A DNA stretch of 40,532 nucleotides. It comes from Bacillota bacterium (GTDB taxonomy: Bacteria > Bacillota > Clostridia > Saccharofermentanales > DTU023). The position numbers and the translations under genes are program-made. The DNA lies in NCBI GenBank assembly GCA_023388605.1, contig JAEWFX010000042.1:1-40532 (forward strand), written 5' to 3'. A model generated the notes under the pieces. It saw only the letters and a program-made list of their open reading frames with translations, was not told the DNA's origin and ran no database searches. This document shows, in pieces, positions 25,551 to 33,965 of this stretch. Numbering within the stretch: the first letter of the stretch is position 1; each line of letters begins with the position of its first letter.

Positions 25551-26531
25551 ATGAAAATACTTATTGTCTCGGGCTTTTTAGGAGCAGGTAAAACAAGATT
25601 TATCACAGAATTAGTCAAGCAGACTGGACGCCGTTTCGCCATCGTGGAGAATGAATTCAGCTCCATCGATCTAGACAGCAAAATTTTGCGTGAAGATGTC
25701 AGATCTAAGGCAGAAAAAGTAGCTGAAGGCTTAGAGATATGGGAATTGACAGAAGGCTGTATCTGCTGTTCGACCACTCTCGATTTCACTAATTCTGTCA
25801 TGACAATCGCCAATACCATCGATCCTGAATTCTTGATCATCGAACCCAGTGGTGTTGGCTTACCTAGTCGTATACTCAGCAAATTACGCAATATCTGCTA
25901 CGAACAGATCGGCTTGCTCGCCCCCATCACCATTGTCGACGCCAATACTTACCAACGTTCGCGTCAAGATTTTGCCAACTATTTTAGTAATCAAGTCAAT
26001 CATGCTGGCACTGTCGTCTTGAGCAAGTCGGAACAACTAGATAGTAAAGACTTCGCCAGGATCCGCAGCGACTTAAAACTCCCAGCTGATGTTGATTTCC
26101 CTACACAACACTATGACAGTTGGCCGAAGGAAGATTGGGAAAAATTACTGGACAAAGAGTTGATCTTAGAATCGCTAGATCAAGCAAAAATTTCAGTAGG
26201 ACGTCGCTTCCGTATCCAACAGGCTGCTGCACCTAAAGCTTTAGAAAATTTTGCTCTGACTGATCCTCAGATAGCTTCTCCAGATACTCTGATCGCCTGC
26301 CTAGAGATTCTGATACGTCGTGCTTGTGGTCATGTAGTCCGCGCCAAAGGTTATGTGAAGACTAATCAGGGCTACCTGCGTTTTGATCTGGTAGATGGTC
26401 AGTACTCCATCACTGGATTCTCTGACGAAGAAGATCAGCGTGTGGTCTTTATCGGCGAAAATCTGCGCCGCGATCTGCTAGCTGAGTTATTTGGTTCTAC
26501 TGCTAATCTAGTAAGCGATAACCAAGAATAG
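25551..26531 (+). CDS. COG0523/CobW-type G3E GTPase metallochaperone
   Basis: 326 residues. Walker A GFLGAGKT (8-15), the metal-binding GCICC (69-73), Walker B/switch IIEPSGVG (96-103) and an LSKSEQLD guanine-specificity-like motif (about 155-162) define a G3E GTPase. A CobW C-terminal domain follows, with HVVRAKGYV near residue 265. Such proteins use GTP hydrolysis to deliver metals, often zinc, to client enzymes. There is no His-rich metal loop. The neighbouring zinc alcohol dehydrogenase and Fur/Zur-like sites make zinc an attractive guess, but a strong terminator stands between them and the client is unknown. No ribosome binding site is visible. The last 24 bases overlap the convergent histidine kinase gene. 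Confidence 0.88.
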   Translation: MKILIVSGFLGAGKTRFITELVKQTGRRFAIVENEFSSIDLDSKILREDVRSKAEKVAEGLEIWELTEGCICCSTTLDFTNSVMTIANTIDPEFLIIEPSGVGLPSRILSKLRNICYEQIGLLAPITIVDANTYQRSRQDFANYFSNQVNHAGTVVLSKSEQLDSKDFARIRSDLKLPADVDFPTQHYDSWPKEDWEKLLDKELILESLDQAKISVGRRFRIQQAAAPKALENFALTDPQIASPDTLIACLEILIRRACGHVVRAKGYVKTNQGYLRFDLVDGQYSITGFSDEEDQRVVFIGENLRRDLLAELFGSTANLVSDNQE

Positions 26532-27470
26532 GCGTTGCGGATGTTCATCGCTGCTGCAAGCAAAGATCTGAAAATGCTGACTATCCAAGAGTAATTTACA
26601 GATATATAGCCCGAGTCCAGACGAAATCTCCTCTGTGTGATGGCGGCTGAGATCACCACGATAGAATCTTTTGAAAAAATGATTGCAATTGGCAGGTAGA
26701 TTTTGTTTGGCACCAACTTGATTGCCAAAAACGGTGAACAGCTTTGCATCGGGTAGTTTTATATTCGCTTCATACAGATATTTTTTTATCGACTCTGGCA
26801 ACTCTCTCCCATGCCAAATATTCACCTCTCCATAGCCATAACGCAAAATATTCTGAAAAATATTCGCATATACGCGTCTGAGGGCTTGTGGGTCAGCCAT
26901 AACTTTAATACCAGCATCGATTTGGGGTGTCACCGACAATTTACGTCGCTCGCAATCATCGTAAAAAAGAAATGCCATCTCTGTCAGTATCTCCGCTGGA
27001 TCAGTGGAGGTTAAATGCTCACGATTCTGTTCGTTGCGATGGAGTTGAGTGAGAGCATAGAAATCATCGATCAATTGGCTGAGCATACTTAGACGCTGCT
27101 TAATCGTCTGCAAGTATTGCTCGCGTTCAATAGGATCTTTAGAGTTTTCATACAGCTCCCAATAGCCTTGTATGGCCATTAAAGGAGTACGTAGATCGTG
27201 GCTGATCGAGGTAATTTGATCACGCAGATTCTCGTTAGAACAATGTAAATCATCTAATTCTTCCCGCAAAAGGATTCGCTGTTTGCTGATCAATTGAGCC
27301 AAACGCTTTAATTCCTGTAAGGGAAAATTGACCTGTATGCTCGGTGTACGCAGGTCTCTAGCATTCAATGATCTCTCCATCATCTGGCGGAACAGGCGTA
27401 TCTGTTTCCAAAAACTAAAAAGTAGAAAAAGCAATATGCAGATAATTGTGATTGATAACCAAATCATCAA
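26508..27470 (-). CDS. Sensor histidine kinase, ABC-linked
   Basis: 320 residues with one N-terminal membrane helix (about 3-20), almost no extracytoplasmic sensor domain, a HisKA domain and an HATPase domain. The phosphorylated histidine is His91 in SISHDLRTPLMAIQGY; the N-box is NIFQNILRYG and the G2 box is SSGLGLYIC. Kinases with such short sensors usually read the state of a partner ABC transporter (intramembrane-sensing type). The ATG overlaps the permease stop (ATGA), which fits. No response regulator is encoded anywhere in the window, so the partner must lie elsewhere. The gene end overlaps the convergent GTPase gene. Start is well set by the overlap. Confidence 0.9.
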   Translation of the reverse strand: MMIWLSITIICILLFLLFSFWKQIRLFRQMMERSLNARDLRTPSIQVNFPLQELKRLAQLISKQRILLREELDDLHCSNENLRDQITSISHDLRTPLMAIQGYWELYENSKDPIEREQYLQTIKQRLSMLSQLIDDFYALTQLHRNEQNREHLTSTDPAEILTEMAFLFYDDCERRKLSVTPQIDAGIKVMADPQALRRVYANIFQNILRYGYGEVNIWHGRELPESIKKYLYEANIKLPDAKLFTVFGNQVGAKQNLPANCNHFFKRFYRGDLSRHHTEEISSGLGLYICKLLLDSQHFQIFACSSDEHPQRLFLVIAY

Positions 27471-28204
27471 TATTCCCTATTCTTAAATACCATATATCCT
27501 GCTAAGAAATTGACTATAAAATTAGCGAAAATAATCGGTAGCTTTGACAGTAATATTGAGTAGGTAGTAGTCATATACTCAATTTGATTAAAATTTTGGT
27601 AATACATATTTCCATCGATAATTATCACTATCGTATTAGCGAACAGATATGGCATTAACCAGAATATCCATCTACTGTTATAGAGTAAAAATAGAAAATA
27701 TATACTACCGATTACCACTGTATACATACAGGTATAAATAACTACACCTAGAGCACGTGATTGAACAATATAAACAATACTCTGCACACTGATCACTAAA
27801 GCCGGGACACAGAGTATCTCAAACAAAGCTATAATCCAATGTATGTACTGAAGAGAAGTGCCAAAAGCTAGCATAATCAGCTGAGTGAGCAATACTACCT
27901 GCAAAATATAGAGAATGATGATAATGCTCTGTACGATGATATCACCGACAAAAATCGTCAACTTAGATGTCCCATAGGAAAGAATCTGACGTTGAATTTC
28001 TTTTTTCTTATAAGTGAAGATAGCTACTATTTGAACTAAACAGATTACACCAACACTCGAAAATGTGATCAAAATTTCGGGCAGAAACTGTATTGGTGCC
28101 GAGCACGTAGCTAGGATAATTATCGATAAAATGAAGACTGATAGCCAGAGATATCCTTTGATATGTAGAGCACGATATAGTTCAGAGCGAATATAATTAA
28201 GCAT
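27467..28204 (-). CDS. ABC-2-type permease, lantibiotic-immunity-like
   Basis: About 245 residues with six predicted helices and little else, as in the MutG/SpaG/NisG and related antimicrobial-peptide immunity permeases. It pairs with the ATPase encoded just upstream. The best start is the ATG at 28204, which has GAGGG about 9 nt upstream and overlaps the ATPase stop by 8 nt; a GTG at 28219 gives five more residues but lacks a site. The gene is clearly more AT-rich than the genes around it, with many TAT/ATA codons, which may mean transfer or just the codon needs of a hydrophobic protein. Role in bacteriocin or bacitracin-type resistance is by family and context. Confidence 0.8.
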   Translation of the reverse strand: MLNYIRSELYRALHIKGYLWLSVFILSIIILATCSAPIQFLPEILITFSSVGVICLVQIVAIFTYKKKEIQRQILSYGTSKLTIFVGDIIVQSIIIILYILQVVLLTQLIMLAFGTSLQYIHWIIALFEILCVPALVISVQSIVYIVQSRALGVVIYTCMYTVVIGSIYFLFLLYNSRWIFWLMPYLFANTIVIIIDGNMYYQNFNQIEYMTTTYSILLSKLPIIFANFIVNFLAGYMVFKNREY

Positions 28205-29114
28205 TGCGATGACCCTCACACTCCAGTATACGCATGTAGTAATCTTCTAATGACTCGCGATGACAATAAAAAGCTGAGACCTCTGCTCCTTTAGTGATCA
28301 GAACACGGTTGATCTCTGCTGCACGTTCAATAGCTTCATGGATGTGGATGGTTTTTCTATCGACGACATTGTAGTTGAAGATGCCGAACTCCTGTTCGAT
28401 GATGGCACAACAATGTGCTGAATCCGTCGTCTCAACCACTAGGTACTTACCAACTGCATTCACAAGCTGTTCCCTAGTTACTTCATCTACGATCATGCCC
28501 TTATCTAAAATACCAAAACGGTGTGCTAGCTGAGATAGTTCTTCTAGAATATGGCTGGAAATCAGAATACTTATCTGATATTTCTCTACTAATTCTCGTA
28601 GCAGAATCCTCATCTCAACAATTCCGCTAGGATCTATGCCATTAATAGGTTCATCTAGAATCAAAACATCTGGTTTCCCCAACATAGCTAAAGCGATACT
28701 TAAACGCTGACGCATACCTAGAGAATATTTTTTAACTTTGACATCAATATAGTTAGCTAAACCAACTTGTGCCAGTAAATTGGTGACCTCCAAAGGATCT
28801 ACAAAACCGCGTTGACGGCGAAAATACTCCAGATTTTGACGACCAGTTAGATTGTCGAATAAGGCAGGGGACTCGATCAACGATCCTAGACGATAACGTT
28901 CTTGTCGAGCATTAGGATTATCAAATAGACATAGTTGTCCCGAATCCATAGCTGTTACGCCCGTGATGATTTTGATCAGTGTCGTTTTGCCAGAACCATT
29001 GCGTCCAACTAGACCATAGATCTCACCACGATGAAGATCGAGTGAAATATCATGGAGCACGATCTTATTGCTGAAGCTCTTAGATACGTGCTGTACGCTT
29101 AAAACTTTATCCAT
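28197..29114 (-). CDS. ABC transporter ATPase, bacitracin/lantibiotic-immunity type
   Basis: 305 residues. Walker A is GRNGSGKTT (37-45), the signature is YSLGMRQRLSIALAML (about 131-146) and Walker B with D-loop is VLILDEPINGIDP. SLGMRQRL is characteristic of the BcrA/MutF/NisF group. A C-terminal regulatory domain of about 90 residues follows. The ATG has a strong GGAGG 5 nt upstream. It heads a compact operon with the permease and the kinase, all overlapping. A 10-bp perfect inverted repeat lies just upstream of the ribosome binding site and may control it. Confidence 0.92.
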   Translation of the reverse strand: MDKVLSVQHVSKSFSNKIVLHDISLDLHRGEIYGLVGRNGSGKTTLIKIITGVTAMDSGQLCLFDNPNARQERYRLGSLIESPALFDNLTGRQNLEYFRRQRGFVDPLEVTNLLAQVGLANYIDVKVKKYSLGMRQRLSIALAMLGKPDVLILDEPINGIDPSGIVEMRILLRELVEKYQISILISSHILEELSQLAHRFGILDKGMIVDEVTREQLVNAVGKYLVVETTDSAHCCAIIEQEFGIFNYNVVDRKTIHIHEAIERAAEINRVLITKGAEVSAFYCHRESLEDYYMRILECEGHRNA

Positions 29115-29124
29115 GCTACCTCCA

Positions 29125-29150
29125 CAGAATCAGTATCTCTACTGATTCTG
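29125..29150. promoter_or_regulatory. Perfect inverted repeat before the immunity-like ABC operon
   Basis: CAGAATCAGT and ACTGATTCTG form a 10-bp stem around a 6-nt loop. On the minus strand the stem ends right beside the GGAGG ribosome binding site of the ATPase gene. No T-run follows, so it is unlikely to be a terminator of the M20 gene. Operator for a response regulator, or a hairpin affecting translation, are both possible. Confidence 0.5.
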
Positions 29151-29165
29151 CCACAAATGAAGGTA

Positions 29166-30377
29166 TTAAAAATTAAATTGTTGATAAATCCAACAGAGTG
29201 CTAGAGATATAGCATCAGCGATCACTGCTTCATCTATGTCAAAATCTTCAGTGTGGTGCTCAGAAATAGATCCGACATCTTCATCTCTACATCCACTGAG
29301 AGTGAAGAGACAAGGACAGAGTTCACTATATCTAGCAAAAGTTTCCGATGCGTACCAACGGTAATTATCTAGTACCGAGAGCTCCAAATGATCTCGTACT
29401 AGCTCAGCTAGTTTAGCTGCTTGTCTACGGTCGTTGATCACTGGCGGTATGGTCTCGCCATGATCCGAAGTCGGCAGATAGCTAAGTTCGTTGTAGGCAC
29501 AACTGGTCTCGCCTACACGGTTGAATAATTGCAGCGCTCTCCTCCCTGCTTCGAGATCAAAAAATCGCAGGGTTCCATCGATTTGCACTTTATCGGGTAT
29601 AACATTGTAGGCTTGTGGTGAACCACCGCTGATACTGCCGATACCTAAAGTCACTACCTTTTCAGGATGTGTGCAATTTGTCCAAGCATTGGTCAATGTC
29701 TGTAAGAAATTAGCTGCTCCGAAGATAGGCGAACGCGCTAAGTCAGGACGCGAACTATGTCCGCCTAAACCTTTGATCTGACAGTGTAAATTGGTCATCC
29801 CCGACATCACAGCTCCAGGCGTGATAGCTACAGTATGGGTGGGTAATCCCGTAAAGACATGTGTGCCGTAGATGGCAGTCAATGGATAATTTTTGAGGGT
29901 ATCGATCATGGCATCTATGCCACTGTGCGTCTCTTCCCCTTGCTCAAAGATAAAGATAATATCTCCAGCTATTTTCTGACGATGACCGGCGAGTATACGG
30001 GCAATTGCTAATTGAATAGCCATGTGCGCATCATGCCCACAGGCGTGCATCGCTCCTAGATTCTGCGATAGACAGCTGCGCTTTTTGCCACCGGCATTGT
30101 AGATGGCTTCCGCGATCGGCAGGGCATCGATGTCAGTACGTAGACCGATACAGATTGGAGTATCCCCTTCGGTAGCTTCACCGTGTAGAATCGCTATGAA
30201 ACCCGTACCCTCTACCTCCACGATCTCGAAGCCACATTCTCTACAGCGTTCCTTCAACCAAGCCGAGGTAGCGACTTCATGATCGGAGATCTCAGGATAA
30301 GAGTGAAGATAACGTCGATCAGCAATCGCTTGATCCAATACAGTAGATGAACTAGTCAATAATTCAGTCAGATTCAT
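29166..30377 (-). CDS. M20-family amidohydrolase/aminoacylase
   Basis: 403 residues of the IAA-amino-acid hydrolase/hippuricase-like group, which cut an acyl group from an amino acid or a similar amide. Metal ligands are visible: Cys113 and His115 in HACGHDAHM (111-119), the glutamate pair in FEQGEETHSG (144-153) and a conserved ISEHHTEDFDIDE near the C-terminus. YLHSYPEIS (23-31) is the typical start of the domain. The start is the ATG at 30377: a longer frame from a TTG at 30416 would pass through the terminator hairpin. No ribosome binding site precedes the ATG, so the start is not certain. No promoter is seen in the 39-nt gap. Confidence 0.88.
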   Translation of the reverse strand: MNLTELLTSSSTVLDQAIADRRYLHSYPEISDHEVATSAWLKERCRECGFEIVEVEGTGFIAILHGEATEGDTPICIGLRTDIDALPIAEAIYNAGGKKRSCLSQNLGAMHACGHDAHMAIQLAIARILAGHRQKIAGDIIFIFEQGEETHSGIDAMIDTLKNYPLTAIYGTHVFTGLPTHTVAITPGAVMSGMTNLHCQIKGLGGHSSRPDLARSPIFGAANFLQTLTNAWTNCTHPEKVVTLGIGSISGGSPQAYNVIPDKVQIDGTLRFFDLEAGRRALQLFNRVGETSCAYNELSYLPTSDHGETIPPVINDRRQAAKLAELVRDHLELSVLDNYRWYASETFARYSELCPCLFTLSGCRDEDVGSISEHHTEDFDIDEAVIADAISLALCWIYQQFNF

Positions 30378-30385
30378 GGTTAAAC

Positions 30386-30410
30386 AAAAAGGGCTTGTAT
30401 AACAAGCCCT
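30386..30410 (-). terminator. Intrinsic terminator after the hppA operon
   Basis: On the minus strand AGGGCTTG-TTATA-CAAGCCCT forms an 8-bp stem followed by TTTTGTTT. It stands directly behind the stop of the unknown gene and only 8 nt before the M20 start codon. Confidence 0.8.
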
Positions 30411-30416
30411 GTACAA

Positions 30417-31208
30417 TTACATATCTTTGTAGAATCTCAGGTTGTTTTTCTCTATTTCACGCAGATCAGGCATGGGGAAGAATTTCTCTTGCTTATCATC
30501 GACAATCATGATGCCGTGCTTGATGCGTTTGAATGATTCCTTGGTGAAAGCTGTATCTAGAGTCAGACCCTTCATCATCTTCTTCGAACGATGACGCATG
30601 TCCATGATGGCATTGCGTAATTTTGAAGGATGTACACCTTCCAGTGGTGGTTGCATAAAGGGATCCATCTCAAAGTCGCGCAGGAAAGTCTCGATGTCCA
30701 GATCCAACTGCATGAAGCAGAGACGCGGTACACTGAGATAATCTTGACCACCCGTCAGATGCGCTCCGAATTCACGCATGTTCAAGCGTGAAAGTGTCAA
30801 CATGGTGAGTGGTGTGATCTCAGCGTAGATCTTAAGATCATAATCACGGGTGGAAGGTGTGTATTCCGCTGCTTGCAAGGGATAGCAGGTACCATCAGCA
30901 TTGGCTAAATACATGGTCTGTATGGCATCGATCTCCACATGTTCCAATACACGATAGCTGGACAGATACTTAGTTGCCTTAGGACTGCCGTCTGAGTGAG
31001 GTTTAAACTCAGACAAAGCTTTTTCGATCTGAAAATACGGGTTGCGATAATTGATATCTATCTCTGCGAAGATCAGTTTGCCAGAGTAATAGCTAGCTGA
31101 ACCATAGCTATAACGGAATACAAAATCCTCGGGCGATAAGTGTGATAGCACCAACGCCGAATTAGGATAACAGATCATGTACAGATGTGGTTGATATTCT
31201 TTTGTCAT
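30417..31208 (-). CDS. Unknown protein cotranscribed with the pyrophosphatase gene
   Basis: 263 residues; I do not recognise the family. There is no signal peptide or membrane segment, so it should be cytoplasmic. It has many aromatic residues in the first third (FVFRYSYGSASYYSGKLIFA, about 28-47), a middle region with YEVTP-like beta strands, and a basic, Met-rich helix near 200-218 (MDMRHRSKKMMKG). It contains no obvious nucleotide-binding or metal motif. It starts 2 nt after the hppA stop with GGGGGT as ribosome binding site, so it is made together with the pyrophosphatase. A regulatory or assembly role for HppA is only a guess from position. Confidence 0.75.
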   Translation of the reverse strand: MTKEYQPHLYMICYPNSALVLSHLSPEDFVFRYSYGSASYYSGKLIFAEIDINYRNPYFQIEKALSEFKPHSDGSPKATKYLSSYRVLEHVEIDAIQTMYLANADGTCYPLQAAEYTPSTRDYDLKIYAEITPLTMLTLSRLNMREFGAHLTGGQDYLSVPRLCFMQLDLDIETFLRDFEMDPFMQPPLEGVHPSKLRNAIMDMRHRSKKMMKGLTLDTAFTKESFKRIKHGIMIVDDKQEKFFPMPDLREIEKNNLRFYKDM

Positions 31209-31210
31209 AA

Positions 31211-33280
31211 TTACCCCCAGAAGGCACGGAGCATCGGCGCGATAACCAATGCGACCATGGACATGATTTTGATCAAAATATTTAGAGCAGGACCAGCAGT
31301 ATCTTTGAACGGATCACCTACAGTATCACCGACGACAGCAGCTTTGTAAGCTTCTGAGTTCTTGTTGCGATCCTCCTCTTCTTCTACCATCTTCTTCGCA
31401 TTATCCCAAGCACCACCAGCATTGGACATGAAGATTGCTAGGCCTACACCAGTTATTGTTACACCTACTAGAAGACCCATCAACATCTCAACACCACCTG
31501 CAAAACCGATGACGATCGGAGAGATCAGAGCCAAGAGACCAGGCAGCAGCATCTCGGTGAGAGCAGACTGAGTACTGATATCGACACAACGACGATAATC
31601 AGGCTTGTCTTCGCCAGTCAGAATGGACGGCTTCTCACGGAATTGACGACGAACTTCAGAGATCATTTTGAATGCTGCCTTACCTACAGCGGACATAGCG
31701 AGAGCTGAGAACAAGAAAGGTATAACTGAACCGATGAGGATACCTACCAAAACCTTGGTATCAGTGATATCGACGACAGTCAAACCAGACAGATTCTTAA
31801 AGGATGAGAATAAGATAATCGAAGTCAGAGCGGCAGAACCGATAGCGAAACCTTTACCAATCGCAGCGGTGGTATTACCGACGGCGTCCAGACTATCTGT
31901 GATCTTACGTACACCATGTGGCAAACCTGCCATCTCAGCCAATCCTCCAGCATTGTCGGCGATGGGTCCATAGGCATCTACTGCTAATTGAATACCCAGA
32001 GTTACGAGCATACCTACTGCAGCAATACCGACACCGTAGAGTCCAGCCATCACAAAACTTACCATAATACCGACAGCGATGACCACGACGGTGGGGAAAG
32101 TACTACGCATACCGACGCCCACACCAGTGATGATAGTTGTAGCAGAACCAGTCTCACAAGATTTGAGTATAGAGACGACGGGACGCTTATGAGTACCCGT
32201 ATAGAATTCTGTAATTTGTCCGATGATCACACCAGCGATCAGACCAGCAGCAGTGGCAGCTAGGATATGCATCTTATCCATGTTTTGGCCGAAAGTAGCA
32301 TCACCCAACCACACATGCAAGAGTCCGAAGACACCTAGGATCGCGAAGATAGCTGCTGCAAAAGTACCGATATTCAATGCTTTTTGAGGATTTGCACCAG
32401 GTTTAGTGCGGACGAATAAAGTGCCTAAGATCGAGGCGATAACACCTAAGGCAGCTACCATCAAAGGCAAGAGCATCAAGCGCAATTTGGTTGCTGCATC
32501 AGCTTGGATGGTCAGACCCAAAATCATCGATCCTACGATGGATCCGACGAAAGATTCAAACAAGTCAGCACCCATGCCAGCTACGTCACCGACATTGTCT
32601 CCTACGTTATCAGCAATGGTCGCGGGATTGCGAGGATCATCTTCAGGTATACCTGCTTCCACTTTACCGACGAGGTCGGCCGCGACATCAGCAGCCTTTG
32701 TATATATACCGCCACCGACACGTGAGAAGAGAGCGATTGAGGAGGCTCCCAGAGAAAATGCCGTACCAAGAGGTAAAACTATATCGTTAAGAACTGTCTC
32801 TTCAAAACCTAAAAAACTGATGGAGACAAACAAAACAATAAAGAGACCGACTAAAGCTAGACCGACTACACTCATACCCATGACACTACCTCCGGCAAAA
32901 GCAACTTGTAGTGCAGAGTTGAGACCATCATCTTTAGCTGCCTGAGCAGTACGAGAGTTAGCTGCTGTAGCGACTTTCATGCCGATGAAACCAGCTAGGG
33001 CTGAGGCAAAAGCACCGAGTATAAACGCTATACTCTGATAACGTAAAATACCGCTATTACCGAAAAATAAGAATGTTGCGACCAGTGCGATAAAAGGTGT
33101 CAACACTTTGTATTCGCGAGTCAAAAAAGCCATCGCACCTTCCGAGATATAGCCACCGATCTCTTCTAAAACTTTATTTTCTAGATTCTTCTTATAGATC
33201 CATTTCGCTTTTAAGATGGCGTAGAGCAAAGCGACTACACCACATGCGACAACTGGATATAAGACAAAAGCCAAATCCAT
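31211..33280 (-). CDS. hppA: Membrane-bound ion-pumping pyrophosphatase, K+-dependent type
   Basis: 689 residues, about 16 helices. It hydrolyses PPi and pumps H+ or Na+ out, saving energy from biosynthetic PPi. The substrate signatures are clear: DVAADLVGKVE followed by a short acidic-basic stretch, and DNVGDNVGDVAGMGADLFES, with a second set late in the protein (GDTVGDPFKDTAGPALNILI). The GNTTAAIGKGFAIGSAAL segment has Ala where K+-independent enzymes have Lys, so this is the K+-dependent type; H+ or Na+ choice cannot be settled by eye. The start is the ATG at 33280 behind GGAGGG; a GTG four codons earlier overlaps that site. It forms an operon with the unknown gene downstream. Confidence 0.95.
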   Translation of the reverse strand: MDLAFVLYPVVACGVVALLYAILKAKWIYKKNLENKVLEEIGGYISEGAMAFLTREYKVLTPFIALVATFLFFGNSGILRYQSIAFILGAFASALAGFIGMKVATAANSRTAQAAKDDGLNSALQVAFAGGSVMGMSVVGLALVGLFIVLFVSISFLGFEETVLNDIVLPLGTAFSLGASSIALFSRVGGGIYTKAADVAADLVGKVEAGIPEDDPRNPATIADNVGDNVGDVAGMGADLFESFVGSIVGSMILGLTIQADAATKLRLMLLPLMVAALGVIASILGTLFVRTKPGANPQKALNIGTFAAAIFAILGVFGLLHVWLGDATFGQNMDKMHILAATAAGLIAGVIIGQITEFYTGTHKRPVVSILKSCETGSATTIITGVGVGMRSTFPTVVVIAVGIMVSFVMAGLYGVGIAAVGMLVTLGIQLAVDAYGPIADNAGGLAEMAGLPHGVRKITDSLDAVGNTTAAIGKGFAIGSAALTSIILFSSFKNLSGLTVVDITDTKVLVGILIGSVIPFLFSALAMSAVGKAAFKMISEVRRQFREKPSILTGEDKPDYRRCVDISTQSALTEMLLPGLLALISPIVIGFAGGVEMLMGLLVGVTITGVGLAIFMSNAGGAWDNAKKMVEEEEDRNKNSEAYKAAVVGDTVGDPFKDTAGPALNILIKIMSMVALVIAPMLRAFWG

Positions 33281-33359
33281 GATACCCTCCACATTCCCTA
33301 ATAAATAGTTGATAAAACTAATTTAACATAAAACAGGAAATTTAATAATATTTTAACCG

Positions 33360-33382
33360 ACAAAAATTTAGCTAATTTTTGT
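33360..33382. other. AT-rich hairpin in the hppA upstream region
   Basis: ACAAAAATT-TAGCT-AATTTTTGT forms a 9-bp stem. It stands 8 nt from a stronger hairpin at 33391-33421, in the 148-nt gap between the nitroreductase and hppA genes. It may add to termination or be part of the hppA promoter region, where no clear -35/-10 pair was found. Confidence 0.35.
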
Positions 33383-33390
33383 GCAAATTA

Positions 33391-33421
33391 ATAAGAAATG
33401 CTTACAAACAGCATTTCTTAT
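33391..33421 (-). terminator. Terminator-like hairpin after the nitroreductase gene
   Basis: A perfect 12-bp stem, ATAAGAAATGCT / AGCATTTCTTAT, with a 7-nt loop lies 7 nt past the nitroreductase stop. On the minus strand the following TAATTTGC is a weak T-tract, so termination may be partial. Confidence 0.7.
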
Positions 33422-33428
33422 CGGTTTT

Positions 33429-33965
33429 CTACAGATTTAAGCTTTTCCCGTAGCCATCTAGGAAACATCGTTCGTGGATGGACTTGCGTTTGGGTGGCGT
33501 GACTGGCTTGGCTGGTTCACCTATGGGGAAGTAACCCATCACCAATATATCGTCAGGAACTCCTAGGAGACTGTGCAAGGCTGAAGCTTTTTCGCCTTCT
33601 ATACCACCCTGAATCCAACAAGATGCCAGACCCATGGAGGCGACTTGAACCAGTAGGTTCTCTGCTGCCGCACCGAAGTCTTCCTTGTATCTAGATTCTC
33701 CGGCACCAGCGCGAGTTAGTTTACGGCAGACTAAGACAACTGCAGCTGTGGCATCTTCAGCCCACTTGATATCGACGATGTCCTTTACCTCTCGCAAAAG
33801 AACAGGATCTAAGATGCCGATTACATCTACTGTCTGTAAATTACAGCCAGAAGGAGCTTCATAAGCTGCTTCTATAATTTGCAGTAATTCATCCTTAGTG
33901 ACTTGACGCTCTGTGTAGCCGTGACGATAACTGCGACGGCTCTTGATGTACTCTAGTGCGGACAT
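33429..33965 (-). CDS. Nitroreductase-family flavoprotein
   Basis: 178 residues, an FMN-dependent NAD(P)H oxidoreductase of the nitroreductase fold. The FMN phosphate site appears as IKSRRSYRHGYTERQV (7-22), with the conserved SRRS(Y)R; APSGCNLQTVDV (36-47) has the usual P-S-x-x-N; the C-terminal GYFPIGEPAKPVTPPKRK is the classic G-x-P pattern. The gene overlaps the HPr stop by one base (TAATG), so it is translated with ptsH, an unusual pairing. Physiological substrate is unknown; many such proteins reduce quinones or flavins. It is shorter than NfsB types (about 217) but normal for the small clostridial group. Confidence 0.88.
   Translation of the reverse strand: MSALEYIKSRRSYRHGYTERQVTKDELLQIIEAAYEAPSGCNLQTVDVIGILDPVLLREVKDIVDIKWAEDATAAVVLVCRKLTRAGAGESRYKEDFGAAAENLLVQVASMGLASCWIQGGIEGEKASALHSLLGVPDDILVMGYFPIGEPAKPVTPPKRKSIHERCFLDGYGKSLNL

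Noticed and set aside
30378..30416. Thirteen-residue N-terminal extension of the M20 hydrolase from a TTG
   Set aside because: It would be encoded by the terminator hairpin and has no ribosome binding site; the family starts near the later ATG.
32406..32945. Long plus-strand frame inside hppA
   Set aside because: Biased low-complexity composition (Pro, Thr, Lys, Ala) expected from the antisense of a membrane protein gene; no ribosome binding site.
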